NCBI GenBank assembly: GCA_016709995.1
Contig: JADJLQ010000001.1
Location: forward strand, 530,001 to 594,000
From: Saprospiraceae bacterium
Lineage (GTDB): Bacteria > Bacteroidota > Bacteroidia > Chitinophagales > Saprospiraceae
DNA: 64,000 nt
Direction of reading: 5' to 3'
Under the pieces are notes generated by a model. The model was not told where the DNA came from. It did not search any database and worked only from the letters and a program-made list of their open reading frames with translations. Shown here piece after piece: positions 10,271 to 18,789 of this stretch (positions within the stretch are counted from its first letter, which is position 1; the number at the start of each line of letters is the position of its first letter). The translations under genes were made by a program, and so were the position numbers.

Positions 10271-11044
10271 ATGAAATCAAAAAAGGAAATCGTCGACAAT
10301 TGGCTCCCTCGGTATACAGGCGTGCCTTTGGAGCGATTTGGAGAATATATCATCCTGGTCAACTTCAATAATTATGTTGAATTGTTTGCCAAGTGGCACG
10401 ATGTGCCCATCGAAGGGGGTGGCCGTGCAATGTTTAGCGCCACTGCTGAAAATATCACGATTATCAATTTTGGTATGGGGAGTCCAAATGCTGCGACGAT
10501 CATAGATCTTTTATCGGCTATTAAACCAAAAGCATGTATTTTTTTGGGCAAATGTGGCGGACTCAAACATGAAAAAATTCTGGTCGGCGACCTTATATTG
10601 CCTATAGCAGCTATTCGGGGTGAGGGTACAAGTGATGATTATTTTCCAAAAGAAGTACCGGCACTCCCAGCGTTTGCGCTCCAGAAAGCAATATCAACTA
10701 CTATTCGCGATTTTCAAAGAGATTATTGGACAGGTACTGTTTATACGACCAACCGCAGGGTTTGGGAATTTGACGAGCAATTTAAAGAATACCTGGTTTC
10801 TCTCCGGTGTATGGCTATTGATATGGAGTCGGCTACTATATTCATTACTGCATTTAAAAATCAAATACCTGCAGGAGCATTGCTTTTAGTTTCGGATGTA
10901 CCCATGGTGCCGGAAGGCGTAAAAACCGAAGAAGGAGATAAATTAGTCACCAAAGATTTTTTAGAAACCCATTTGCGCATCGGCATCGATTCACTCAAAC
11001 AATTGATCAATAATTCTTTGACGGTAAAACATCTTAAATTTTAG
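10271..11044 (+). CDS. amn: AMP nucleosidase (Bacteroidota short form)
   Basis: This 257-residue protein of the nucleoside phosphorylase superfamily contains INFGMGSPNAAT (phosphate/base pocket), FLGKCGGLKHE, RGEGTSDDYFP and AIDMESATIF, where the Met-Glu pair contacts the ribose. The opening KEIVDNWLPRYTG and the ending LTVKHLKF are characteristic of the AMP nucleosidases annotated in Bacteroidota. The reaction splits AMP into adenine and ribose 5-phosphate for purine balance. It is shorter than the E. coli Amn because the N-terminal regulatory domain is absent. It stands alone and converges with the following minus-strand SDR gene. Confidence 0.9.
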   Translation: MKSKKEIVDNWLPRYTGVPLERFGEYIILVNFNNYVELFAKWHDVPIEGGGRAMFSATAENITIINFGMGSPNAATIIDLLSAIKPKACIFLGKCGGLKHEKILVGDLILPIAAIRGEGTSDDYFPKEVPALPAFALQKAISTTIRDFQRDYWTGTVYTTNRRVWEFDEQFKEYLVSLRCMAIDMESATIFITAFKNQIPAGALLLVSDVPMVPEGVKTEEGDKLVTKDFLETHLRIGIDSLKQLINNSLTVKHLKF

Positions 11045-11052
11045 TGCAACAA

Positions 11053-11841
11053 TCACATACTTTTGGTGCGACCGCCGTCTACAGCGAGGTTGATCCCGTT
11101 GATATAAGAGGCTGCCGGACTGGCAAGAAAAGCTACCGCTGCAGCTATTTCCTCAGGGCGACCAAATCTTTTTAAAGGGATATCTTCCATGGCTTTTTCT
11201 TCGACTTCAGATTGATCGAGCTGAAGATTTTTGGCTCTGGTGGCAAATAACTGATCCAACCGTTCGGTAGAAGTAAAGCCAGGCATAACATTATTTACAG
11301 TGATACCAAATTGGCCGAGTTCGTTTGAAAGTGTTTTGGCCCAATTGCTGACGGCTGCCCTCATTGAATTGGATAAACCCAGGTCAGTCAAAGGCTCTTT
11401 TACTGAAGTGGAGGTGATGTTGATGATGCGTCCATAACCGTCAGCTTGCATGCCAGGGACAATTAATCTTACCAGATCATGATTGATGAGAAATAATTTT
11501 CGGAAAGAAGCCTCGATATTGGAGAGGGTAAAGTCCATCATCTTGCCTGTTGGAGGTCCACCCGTATTATTGATCAGAATATGGTAGTTTCTCCCTGAAG
11601 TCAATGCATTTACTTTTTTGTGTACATCCTCACTGTCTTCATAATCTGCCATCAGATAGTCGTGATCCTGACCTTCAAACACTCTCGGCAGGCTACTTAA
11701 TACGCCTTCGAGCAGATCCTTTGACCGCGCCAAAAGTGTAACGTTAGCACCCAGCGCAGCAAGTTCTACAGCTATGGCTTTTCCAATTCCCTTACTGCTG
11801 CCGCACACTAGTGCATTTTTATATCTGAGAGACAACTCCAT
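11053..11841 (-). CDS. SDR-family oxidoreductase with altered catalytic site
   Basis: This 262-residue Rossmann protein has the NAD(P)-binding motif CGSSKGIGKAIA and ends in the usual YINGINLAVDGG, so it resembles FabG-like 3-oxoacyl reductases. The active site is changed: the YxxxK pair is replaced by Ser and Arg (LGLSNSMRAAV), although the upstream NITSTS serine and the NNTGGPP motif remain at normal spacing (Ser to Tyr position 13 residues). A subgroup of FabG-like SDRs with an imperfect catalytic tetrad is known, so the change is probably ancestral rather than decay. The substrate is unknown. Confidence 0.82.
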   Translation of the reverse strand: MELSLRYKNALVCGSSKGIGKAIAVELAALGANVTLLARSKDLLEGVLSSLPRVFEGQDHDYLMADYEDSEDVHKKVNALTSGRNYHILINNTGGPPTGKMMDFTLSNIEASFRKLFLINHDLVRLIVPGMQADGYGRIINITSTSVKEPLTDLGLSNSMRAAVSNWAKTLSNELGQFGITVNNVMPGFTSTERLDQLFATRAKNLQLDQSEVEEKAMEDIPLKRFGRPEEIAAAVAFLASPAASYINGINLAVDGGRTKSM

Positions 11842-11950
11842 GGTTTATTTTTTCTCAAATATGTAAATAATTTTCTGAAGATGCATTGATCTTTTCATTT
11901 TGATTTCAAATCCTACTACATCAAAGATTAGTTAGTATTTTTATTGCACT

Positions 11951-13225
11951 ATGATTAGTCCTGACCAAATAATTTTTGCCGAAGAACAAGATAGGTTAGA
12001 TCCACTCGCCTTTCTTAGAAATCAATATAACTTACCTAAAGAACGTGATGGAAGCCCCTCCATTTATTTATGTGGGAATTCACTCGGATTACAACCTCTC
12101 AAAGCACACGAGTACGTGAGTCAAGAGCTTAATCGCTGGGCTGCACTAGGAGTTAAGGGGCATTTTGAAGGTGATTTGTCCTGGGTAGATTATTCAAAAA
12201 GTATGGTCCTTGCTACCAGTAAAATCGTCGGTGCTCAAGCTGATGAAGTGACCATCATGAACACCCTCACTGTAAATATACATTTGATGCTGGTGAGTTT
12301 TTATCGGCCCGAAGGGAAAAAGAATAAAATACTGATAGAGCATAGTCCTTTTCCATCTGATATGTATGCATTAAAATCTCACCTGAGGTTTAAAGGACTG
12401 GATCCCCATGAAGTACTCATAGAACTCAAACCCAGGCACGGGGAGTATATTATTCGAAAGGAAGATATTGAGACTTGTTTTTACGATCATGGTGATACGA
12501 TCGCCCTGGTTTATGTGGGCTCTGTCAATTATTTAAGTGGTCAGGCGTTTGACATTTCTGACCTGGCACAAAACGCCCACCGGCATGGAGCCATGATTGG
12601 AGTCGATCTGGCACATGGGGCCGGCAATATAATCCTCAAACTCCACGATTGGGAGGTTGATTTTGCAGTCTGGTGTCACTACAAATACCTCAATGGAGGA
12701 CCTAATTCATTGGCAGGCTGTTTTATTCATCGCCATCATCACGGTAAGGCCGGAATGTCCAGATTAGAAGGTTGGTGGGGACATGATGCACAAAGAAGAT
12801 TTTTGATGGAGCCGGATTTTATTCCGATGACAGGAGTACAAGCATGGCAATTGAGTGGGCCTCCGATACTTTCACTGGCAGGTATGCGGGCAGGAATCGA
12901 AGACTTTTATGCTGTAGGGATGGAGACATTGCGTGCTAAATCCGTGATCTTGACCCAGTTTCTGCAGGATTTGATTCTAGCAATAGATGATCCGCGCATC
13001 AGGATAATTTCTCCTTTGACTTCCGATCAAAGAGGATGTCAGCTATCTATAATGCTATCGCCTCCAGACAAAAAAGTATTTGAGGCTTTGATCGCCAGTG
13101 GAGTTGTTGTCGACTGGAGAGAACCTGGCATCATGAGAGTAGCACCGGTACCGATGTATAATAGTTTTGAAGAGGTATATAAGTTTGTATCTATTTTTAA
13201 ATACATTCTAAAAAAACAGTCTTGA
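11951..13225 (+). CDS. kynU: kynureninase
   Basis: This 424-residue fold-type I PLP enzyme cleaves L-kynurenine to anthranilate and alanine, or 3-hydroxykynurenine to 3-hydroxyanthranilate, in tryptophan catabolism or NAD synthesis. Conserved blocks are IYLCGNSLGLQP near the N-terminus, GVDLAHGAGN (Asp219 of the cofactor site) and WCHYKYLNGGP with the probable PLP lysine at 245. Length and motif order match the family. No other kynurenine pathway gene is nearby. It faces the porin gene, with about 40 bp between the stops. Confidence 0.94.
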   Translation: MISPDQIIFAEEQDRLDPLAFLRNQYNLPKERDGSPSIYLCGNSLGLQPLKAHEYVSQELNRWAALGVKGHFEGDLSWVDYSKSMVLATSKIVGAQADEVTIMNTLTVNIHLMLVSFYRPEGKKNKILIEHSPFPSDMYALKSHLRFKGLDPHEVLIELKPRHGEYIIRKEDIETCFYDHGDTIALVYVGSVNYLSGQAFDISDLAQNAHRHGAMIGVDLAHGAGNIILKLHDWEVDFAVWCHYKYLNGGPNSLAGCFIHRHHHGKAGMSRLEGWWGHDAQRRFLMEPDFIPMTGVQAWQLSGPPILSLAGMRAGIEDFYAVGMETLRAKSVILTQFLQDLILAIDDPRIRIISPLTSDQRGCQLSIMLSPPDKKVFEALIASGVVVDWREPGIMRVAPVPMYNSFEEVYKFVSIFKYILKKQS

Positions 13226-13266
13226 TGTTTATTCGTTGATTGGCTAAATCTCAAAATATCCTTTCA

Positions 13267-14493
13267 TTAAAAATAGCTAGAAATCCCAAAGTTAAAACCT
13301 GCTGTCAAAGCTGGTGGATTACCCAGGAGGTCTTTTTGTTTTAAATATCTATAATTGAGGCGCAATACACTTTGTGTTGAAGGCCTGAAGCTTATGGAAG
13401 GCATTATACTCCAAAGCTCATCGCCAATTTTGCCATCGGTTTCTTTAAATCTTCCTATGTTCCAATCGACATATTCGAGTCGGCAAGCAACATTAAAAGA
13501 AGCCTGGTCCCATCCAAACATTTTCTTTGAAATTATGGGTTGAACTAAATCTACGAATCCTCCAATTTGTTTTTGACCATATTGTTGGGTATAGGATTCG
13601 GGAACCTGAATTTTGATAAAGGCCCATTCTGTTGTGACGCTGGTTTTGGTTGATGTTATGGTTGTATTAAAATCCAAAGCAAAAACATCAACAATCCTTT
13701 TTTCATCCAATATGATTCCGTCATCCTGGTATTTATTGTATGCACCTCCCATATACGATAATCCCAATTCTCCAATTTTTTTATTACGGACGGCTACTTT
13801 GCCTGTAAATAAGGGTAGGCCACTATTCAATTCTTCGAATCGCTCAGGATTGGCTTTTGCCGCAGGAAGAAAAGATTTATTTTCTTTATTATCTATAATC
13901 GAATGGTCAAAATTTCCGGAAAAATAAGCCTCATAGCCTAACATCCAGTCTTCCTTATATTTTTTTCCATAGATACCAAATCCTGCATTACTCCAAGTAG
14001 AAGGCAATAATTGAGTGGAAGGAATTGGTCTATCATTAAATTCCCACTTTGGACCGTCATGGTTTTGATTGAAGGATCCGATTGGATTTAAGATCATACC
14101 ACCTCTTAAATTGAGTAAAGGGTTTATTTCAAAGTCTACAGCAGCATATTCTACAGCGATTTTTTTTCCACCATCTTCAAATTCAATTTCACTTAAAAAT
14201 TTTAGTCTTTGTTGGATTGTGCTGGATATGAATAAAGACATGCGTCTGAATTGAAATTGATGTCCCTCGGAGATTCCATCGGTACCAAGATGTTGCCAGT
14301 TAGTTTCTACATAGCCTCCAAGGGCCACAGGAAGTTTGTCATCGGTCACAAATGGACGGTTATAGACTGCATCCATATTGAGAAGGGGCCTGGAGGTATC
14401 CGTTTCGTTTTGTTTCAATAGTAGTGGATCTATTTGAGCCACGCAACAGCTTACCCATCCTAGGATTAGAATGAAAGTGATTTTTTTTTTCAT
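13267..14493 (-). CDS. outer-membrane porin, phosphate-selective porin O/P type
   Basis: This 408-residue protein starts with a Sec signal peptide (MKKKITFILILGW, cleavage near VAQ). The rest alternates short hydrophobic and polar strands typical of a beta-barrel, for example QFQFRRMSLFISSTIQQ and VLRLNYRYLKQ, and ends in an aromatic residue (SSYF). The general plan fits the porin O/P family. It is the last gene of a three-gene operon (4-bp overlap with the Rieske gene), which suggests that it admits the substrate of the periplasmic redox proteins. The start codon is followed by a run of ten A/T bases that is intact in frame. Confidence 0.78.
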   Translation of the reverse strand: MKKKITFILILGWVSCCVAQIDPLLLKQNETDTSRPLLNMDAVYNRPFVTDDKLPVALGGYVETNWQHLGTDGISEGHQFQFRRMSLFISSTIQQRLKFLSEIEFEDGGKKIAVEYAAVDFEINPLLNLRGGMILNPIGSFNQNHDGPKWEFNDRPIPSTQLLPSTWSNAGFGIYGKKYKEDWMLGYEAYFSGNFDHSIIDNKENKSFLPAAKANPERFEELNSGLPLFTGKVAVRNKKIGELGLSYMGGAYNKYQDDGIILDEKRIVDVFALDFNTTITSTKTSVTTEWAFIKIQVPESYTQQYGQKQIGGFVDLVQPIISKKMFGWDQASFNVACRLEYVDWNIGRFKETDGKIGDELWSIMPSISFRPSTQSVLRLNYRYLKQKDLLGNPPALTAGFNFGISSYF

Positions 14494-14936
14494 ACCGACT
14501 TAAGGGAGATTTTGAGTTGTTCTGGTTCTACCATAATAGGAAATAGCCTAAGTGATTTGTCAGCAGGACCATTGGTAAAACTTCCATCCTTTGAAAATTC
14601 ACTACCGTGCGCAGGGCATTGCAGTTTGTCACCTAACACCTGGAGCTCAGTGCCCTGATGTGTACAGCGCATCCATAATGCTGTAAATTCAGTCTCACAT
14701 TCTCTAAATATGCAAATTGGATATTTGAGTCGCCTATTTTGTACGATGATATAATCTCTATATTGCTTCTCTTCATTTTTGATCATCACGAAATCTTGCA
14801 ACGGCACGATAAGATTATCCCCTACAATATCCACATCCAGTATTTTTAAAGAAACACAAGCATGCAGTATACCTGAGAGCGCAAAACCACCGAGACAAAT
14901 GGCTCCACATGATTTAATAAAATGATTTCTCTTCAT
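14490..14936 (-). CDS. exported Rieske [2Fe-2S] protein
   Basis: This small 148-residue protein has an N-terminal hydrophobic export segment (residues about 10-26) that could be a lipoprotein signal, with LHAC at 24-27. The Rieske cluster ligands are complete: C91-T-H93 and C107-PA-H110-GSEF, the two-Cys two-His arrangement. It is a standalone Rieske protein and is not linked to cytochrome b of a bc complex. Flanked by a di-haem peroxidase-like gene (4-bp gap) and a porin (4-bp overlap), it probably shuttles electrons in the periplasm. The natural partner and potential cannot be read from sequence. Confidence 0.88.
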   Translation of the reverse strand: MKRNHFIKSCGAICLGGFALSGILHACVSLKILDVDIVGDNLIVPLQDFVMIKNEEKQYRDYIIVQNRRLKYPICIFRECETEFTALWMRCTHQGTELQVLGDKLQCPAHGSEFSKDGSFTNGPADKSLRLFPIMVEPEQLKISLKSV

Positions 14937-14940
14937 GTCC

Positions 14941-16131
14941 TTATAGTGATTTTAAAAAACGAAGTAAACTAGACTTTTCAATAGGGGATAATGCACTATA
15001 AGTTTTTACGACGCGATCAGCTTCTCCCCCGTGCATTTCGATGGCTTGATCAATGCTTTGGGCACGGCCATCATGTAATAGATAATAATGTCCACCCTGT
15101 GAGGCAGGAGCCAATCCCAATCCCCACAGAGGAGGAGTGCGCCATTCGGCGGTAGTAGCAGAGCCCTCTGTGTAGCCATCATCCAATCCTGGGCCCATAT
15201 CATGGAGTAACAGATCTGTATAAGGATAAAAAGTTTTGTTTGACAAGGCTTTAATGGTTGATGTACGTGTGTGCAGGCTTTGCCGGTGACAAGATTCACA
15301 GCCGATATCAATGAATAGTTTTTTGCCCTGTACAACAGATGGTTCTTGATTATTTCTGGGGATAGGGGCTTTTAAAGTCTGAAGGTAAAAAACTACATTT
15401 CGCACAGTTTGATCAGGTATTTCCGGGCTAATAGATCGACCTGAATAGGTGTCGTAGGGTTCAAAAGAAGTATTTATACCCATATCTTGGTTATAAGCAT
15501 TGACTGTCTGATGCAGAAGGTCAAAAGCGGCCCCTTTTTTGCCAAACCGGCTTATATTTTTTCCATCTTTTATTACAGCAGTAGGCGGGATATTGACATA
15601 GGCAGGCACTTTTGTCCAATTAGGGATACCGGATATGCCATCCCCATCTTTGTCTTCCGGATCAGCCATGGATAAGATTTCCTGATCACTTACCAATTCT
15701 ATAAATCCCAATCCAGTATTGGCCGGAGGTACCAGTTTTGAATATGTGGCTCCTACTGGTAAAGCTTCAGGTAAATAGCCTGGTATAGCTCTATGTTGTA
15801 ACTGAGGGCCACCAAGATTCAAATATTTATTACCTGATGTATCTGATTGTCCAAACCTTGTCAGTGAAGTAAAGGGATGCCCTTTACCATCTCCGGCATG
15901 GCAGGCTCCACAACTACTGGCTACGAATAATGGACCCAGCCCGGTGGATGAAATAAAAACCTCATTGTTAAATGCAGCATCCCCAGCTAAAAATTGGATA
16001 GATTCAGCTTGGGTTAGGCCTATTACTGGCCCATCCAATACTTCTTCATCTGATGGCAGACCTGGTTCTAATACATTGCAAGTCAATAATATAGATGAGC
16101 TTGTTATCACTAATGCTAAGAATTTTACCAT
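14941..16131 (-). CDS. di-haem oxidoreductase (DUF1111, cytochrome c peroxidase-like) lipoprotein
   Basis: Two c-type haem sites are visible, CGACH and CESCH, about 204 residues apart, together with family-specific segments HRAIPGYLPEALPVGATY, DGDGISGIPNW and LHDMGPGLDDG. These place it in the di-haem 'putative peroxidase' (DHOR) family. The frame is open to 16185, but the first 18 residues are not signal-like. Starting at ATG 16131 gives a clean lipoprotein signal (MVKFLALV to LLTC), so I use that. It is the first gene of an operon with a Rieske protein and a porin. A peroxidase role is only family-based. Confidence 0.85.
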   Translation of the reverse strand: MVKFLALVITSSSILLTCNVLEPGLPSDEEVLDGPVIGLTQAESIQFLAGDAAFNNEVFISSTGLGPLFVASSCGACHAGDGKGHPFTSLTRFGQSDTSGNKYLNLGGPQLQHRAIPGYLPEALPVGATYSKLVPPANTGLGFIELVSDQEILSMADPEDKDGDGISGIPNWTKVPAYVNIPPTAVIKDGKNISRFGKKGAAFDLLHQTVNAYNQDMGINTSFEPYDTYSGRSISPEIPDQTVRNVVFYLQTLKAPIPRNNQEPSVVQGKKLFIDIGCESCHRQSLHTRTSTIKALSNKTFYPYTDLLLHDMGPGLDDGYTEGSATTAEWRTPPLWGLGLAPASQGGHYYLLHDGRAQSIDQAIEMHGGEADRVVKTYSALSPIEKSSLLRFLKSL

Positions 16132-16229
16132 TCTTTGGTACTGACTTAAATCAAAAGCTGACCAACTAAATTTGATATATTTCATATAGTATAATCTATT
16201 AATTAGATAGGTCTAAAAATAAAATTACA

Positions 16230-16259
16230 CAAATCTAAGTATAATTATTTAGGCAGCAA
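16230..16259 (-). promoter_or_regulatory. promoter of the DHOR-Rieske-porin operon
   Basis: On the minus strand a TTG core (16257-16259) is followed after 19 bases by TAGATTTG (16230-16237). The spacing and -7 element fit the Bacteroidota consensus; the -33 box is ATTG rather than TTTG. Confidence 0.45.
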
Positions 16260-16342
16260 TAAAAATGTAGTACTTTCTTTATAGTCATGGCGATTACAAG
16301 CTTATTATATACTTTTGATCCTTCGATCATTTTAAATTCTAA

Positions 16343-17119
16343 TTGTTGAAAAAAACATTTTTTTGTTCAGATTTTCATTTCGGCATACCAGCAAAAGAGT
16401 CTACTAAGGATCGTGAGAATCTACTTTTAAAATGGCTTGAAGAATCGGCACCGGACATGGACGCACTTTATGTCCTGGGTGATTTATTTGACTTCTGGTT
16501 TGAATACCGGCAGGTCGTACCTAAAGGCGGAATCAGGGTATTGGCCGCACTGTCTCGTATTCAGGATCAAGGCATCCCTGTTCATCTCTTTACAGGCAAT
16601 CATGATCAATGGATGTTTGGATACATCCACGAAGAATTAGGCATCTCCTTATACCACGATCCTATCAAAGTCAATAAGTATGGCAAAAACCTGGTCCTGG
16701 GTCATGGGGATGGATTGGGGCCTGGCGACCATGGATATAAGTTTATCAAAAAGGTATTTCGTAGCCCCATATCGCGGCAACTTTTTGGCTTGATTCCACC
16801 TGGTATCGGTATTCCACTGGCCAAATATTGGAGTGGCGCTTCGCGGATTAAAGGTGTGAAAGAAAATAAGTTTTTAGGGCCCGAACAAGAATGGCTCATT
16901 CAATATTGTGAGGCCCAGATTAAAGTAGACCCTGTGGATTATTTTATATTTGGTCATCGACATTTGCCCATTGACTGGAAGTTAAGTAATGGTGCGAGAT
17001 ATATCAACCTTGGAGATTGGTTACAGTATCACTCATTTGCTACCTTGGATCAGGATGGATTTAAATATCAGTTTTATCAGGATCTGATAAGCAAACCGTA
17101 TTCAAATTTTTTTATTTAA
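16343..17119 (+). CDS. lpxH: UDP-2,3-diacylglucosamine diphosphatase
   Basis: This calcineurin-type metallophosphoesterase has all LpxH metal motifs in order: SDFHFG, GDLFDFWFEY, TGNHDQWMFGY, LGHGDGLGPGDHGYK and FGHRHLP. It hydrolyses UDP-2,3-diacylglucosamine to lipid X at the inner membrane, the fourth step of lipid A synthesis. The 258-residue length is normal. No ATG is available near the conserved start, so translation must begin at one of two adjacent TTG codons (16343 or 16346). A TACTTTTG box at 16310-16317 could be the -7 promoter element. It lies alone between divergent and unrelated genes. Confidence 0.92.
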   Translation: MLKKTFFCSDFHFGIPAKESTKDRENLLLKWLEESAPDMDALYVLGDLFDFWFEYRQVVPKGGIRVLAALSRIQDQGIPVHLFTGNHDQWMFGYIHEELGISLYHDPIKVNKYGKNLVLGHGDGLGPGDHGYKFIKKVFRSPISRQLFGLIPPGIGIPLAKYWSGASRIKGVKENKFLGPEQEWLIQYCEAQIKVDPVDYFIFGHRHLPIDWKLSNGARYINLGDWLQYHSFATLDQDGFKYQFYQDLISKPYSNFFI

Positions 17120-17217
17120 TAAAATTGTATGTACTGACCTGGTGGAGTGAACACTGTAGCTATCACACCAAGAAGGGGCAGTTTATTCATCTTATGTTAA
17201 ATACAATCTTACTTAAA

Positions 17218-18030
17218 ATGAAATTGTTATCCAGCATATTTTTAATTATTTTTTCTTCCTTAATTGTAAATGCTCAGGATATTTCCATGCGTACACTGCA
17301 TCCTAAAGACACCATCAATATACCCTGCACTTCGGTTTGTACCAACCTTAAGGATCTGATCTATGCAATTACAGACCAGAATGAAGTCCTACTCCTTGAT
17401 ACCAGTGGCAAGATATTAAAGCGATATTCTAACAATTACCTGGGCACCCCTCAATTCATTTATTTTCAGAATCCTTTACAACTGGTTTTGTTTTATCCAG
17501 CTTACCAGACGATGATCATCCTGGATCATTCTTTTAACGAACTTGTTAGGATTGCATTAAGCACATTGGACATTCCTTATGTGCACACAATTGGACTCAC
17601 TGCAAATAGAGAGATCATTTATTTTGACAACAATAATCAGCTGTTTCGTAGAACCAATTATGTCAATAAAATAAGCCAATCTTTTATTGGTTCTCCAACT
17701 AGACAAATCGGTCAGATTAAGGTCATTCTAACCCGAAAAAACGAATTTAAGGCTCAGACAGAACATGAACTGATAGGGTGGGATGGTTCGGGATTCTCAC
17801 AAGGGGCCACTTATGGTCAAATCATAGAATGGAACGATGAGTCCATTTTATTTTATAACCCTACAAGTCCAGCCTTCGTTAATTATATTAGTTCTATTAG
17901 TGGTATACAGGTAGTTAGAACTAGTTTGCCGGAGTCATTTAATAATATCATTAGCATTGGCTTATTAAGGGAGGGGGTTGTGGGCATCGACGGATCTGGT
18001 CACATCATCATTTTTCGAACTAAAGGATGA
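17218..18030 (+). CDS. exported hypothetical protein, beta-propeller-like
   Basis: The frame is open from 17125, but the first 31 residues are not signal-like; ATG at 17218 gives a clear Sec signal (MKLLSSIFLIIFSSL to NAQD). The mature part, about 250 residues, has no motif I recognise. It consists of short beta-strand-like units built around a recurring hydrophobic and Asp-Gly pattern (DLIYAITDQNEVLLLDTSGKI, GVVGIDGSGHIIIF), suggesting a propeller or solenoid. No catalytic motif, haem motif or sorting domain is visible. Its function is unknown; I expect periplasmic or outer-surface localisation. Confidence 0.65.
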   Translation: MKLLSSIFLIIFSSLIVNAQDISMRTLHPKDTINIPCTSVCTNLKDLIYAITDQNEVLLLDTSGKILKRYSNNYLGTPQFIYFQNPLQLVLFYPAYQTMIILDHSFNELVRIALSTLDIPYVHTIGLTANREIIYFDNNNQLFRRTNYVNKISQSFIGSPTRQIGQIKVILTRKNEFKAQTEHELIGWDGSGFSQGATYGQIIEWNDESILFYNPTSPAFVNYISSISGIQVVRTSLPESFNNIISIGLLREGVVGIDGSGHIIIFRTKG

Positions 18031-18090
18031 GGCCAAAGCATGAGAACTTAGAAAAGCGCGATTTTAGTTTTGTAGAGTCTGTCAATCAAA

Positions 18091-18513
18091 TTAAAGTCCA
18101 CTAAATCGAATTACTTTTTTTTCTAGTTTCTGAAGCACCAGGATGGCAGTCTGCTCCAAAGATTTGAATTCAGCAGGTGCTTTATTGGTGTAGATCCACA
18201 TCATATCTACCTGAACTGAATAAGTTTTGCAAGAAGCTATTAGTAAAGTCTTGTTGAGGCGGTACACTTCCCTCAGTAGTCTTTTTATCCTATTTCTTTG
18301 GACAGCATTGGCAAAGTTTCGCTTTGAAACTGATACCGAAAACTTAGGAAGGGCTGATTCAGATTCGACTTTTGCCAACTGATATATAACGCGAATAGGA
18401 GGAACGGTGATTGCTTGTCCGTATTCAAATACAGACTTAATGATTTTTCGAGATTTGAGCTTTTCTCTTTTTGGAAGACCTTGGTCACCCGAATGTATTA
18501 CATCGGGATTCAT
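18091..18513 (-). CDS. rnpA: ribonuclease P protein component
   Basis: This basic 140-residue protein has the RnpA signature KRNFANAVQRNRIKRLLREVYR-type helix at about residues 65-86. The N-terminal part (GLPKREKLKSRKIIKSVF) forms the usual central cleft strand and helix. The protein assists the RNase P RNA in trimming the 5' leader of tRNA precursors. It starts 8 bp after the rpmH stop, the classical rpmH-rnpA arrangement. No yidD or yidC follows, so the operon is short here. Confidence 0.93.
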   Translation of the reverse strand: MNPDVIHSGDQGLPKREKLKSRKIIKSVFEYGQAITVPPIRVIYQLAKVESESALPKFSVSVSKRNFANAVQRNRIKRLLREVYRLNKTLLIASCKTYSVQVDMMWIYTNKAPAEFKSLEQTAILVLQKLEKKVIRFSGL

Positions 18514-18521
18514 ACCTTGGT

Positions 18522-18677
18522 TTATTTGACCCTGGCCTCGTCAGCCACAGAGAGCTTATGTCTTCCTTTGGCTCTTCTATTGGACAAAACCTTACGGCCG
18601 CCTTTAGAACTCATGCGCTCACGGAAACCGTGTTTGTTGGATCGTCTACGACGCGAAGGTTGAAAAGTCTGTTTCAT
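18522..18677 (-). CDS. rpmH: 50S ribosomal protein L34
   Basis: Reading the minus strand from ATG at 18675-18677 gives a 51-residue basic protein. It begins [20 protein letters not shown] and continues through [20 protein letters not shown], the unmistakable L34 sequence, ending [11 protein letters not shown]. It lies directly upstream of rnpA. A promoter with both elements precedes it. Confidence 0.96.
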   Translation of the reverse strand: MKQTFQPSRRRRSNKHGFRERMSSKGGRKVLSNRRAKGRHKLSVADEARVK

Positions 18678-18704
18678 GACTAGATTTTATTTATAACAGG
18701 GCTG

Positions 18705-18735
18705 CAAAAATAACTCTTTTTACAATAACTGCAAA
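18705..18735 (-). promoter_or_regulatory. promoter of rpmH-rnpA
   Basis: Minus-strand TTTG (18732-18735), a 19-base spacer and TATTTTTG (18705-18712) match the Bacteroidota primary sigma consensus in both boxes and spacing. The predicted transcript would have a leader of about 20 bases before rpmH. Confidence 0.6.
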
Positions 18736-18789
18736 ATTTAGATTTTAAATTGATTATTAACTGAAGATCAGGTCCTATTGGTTAAAAAA

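Noticed and set aside
18415..18683. Plus-strand open frames opposite rnpA and rpmH
   Set aside because: They are antisense to clearly recognisable RnpA and L34 sequences and show no conserved features.
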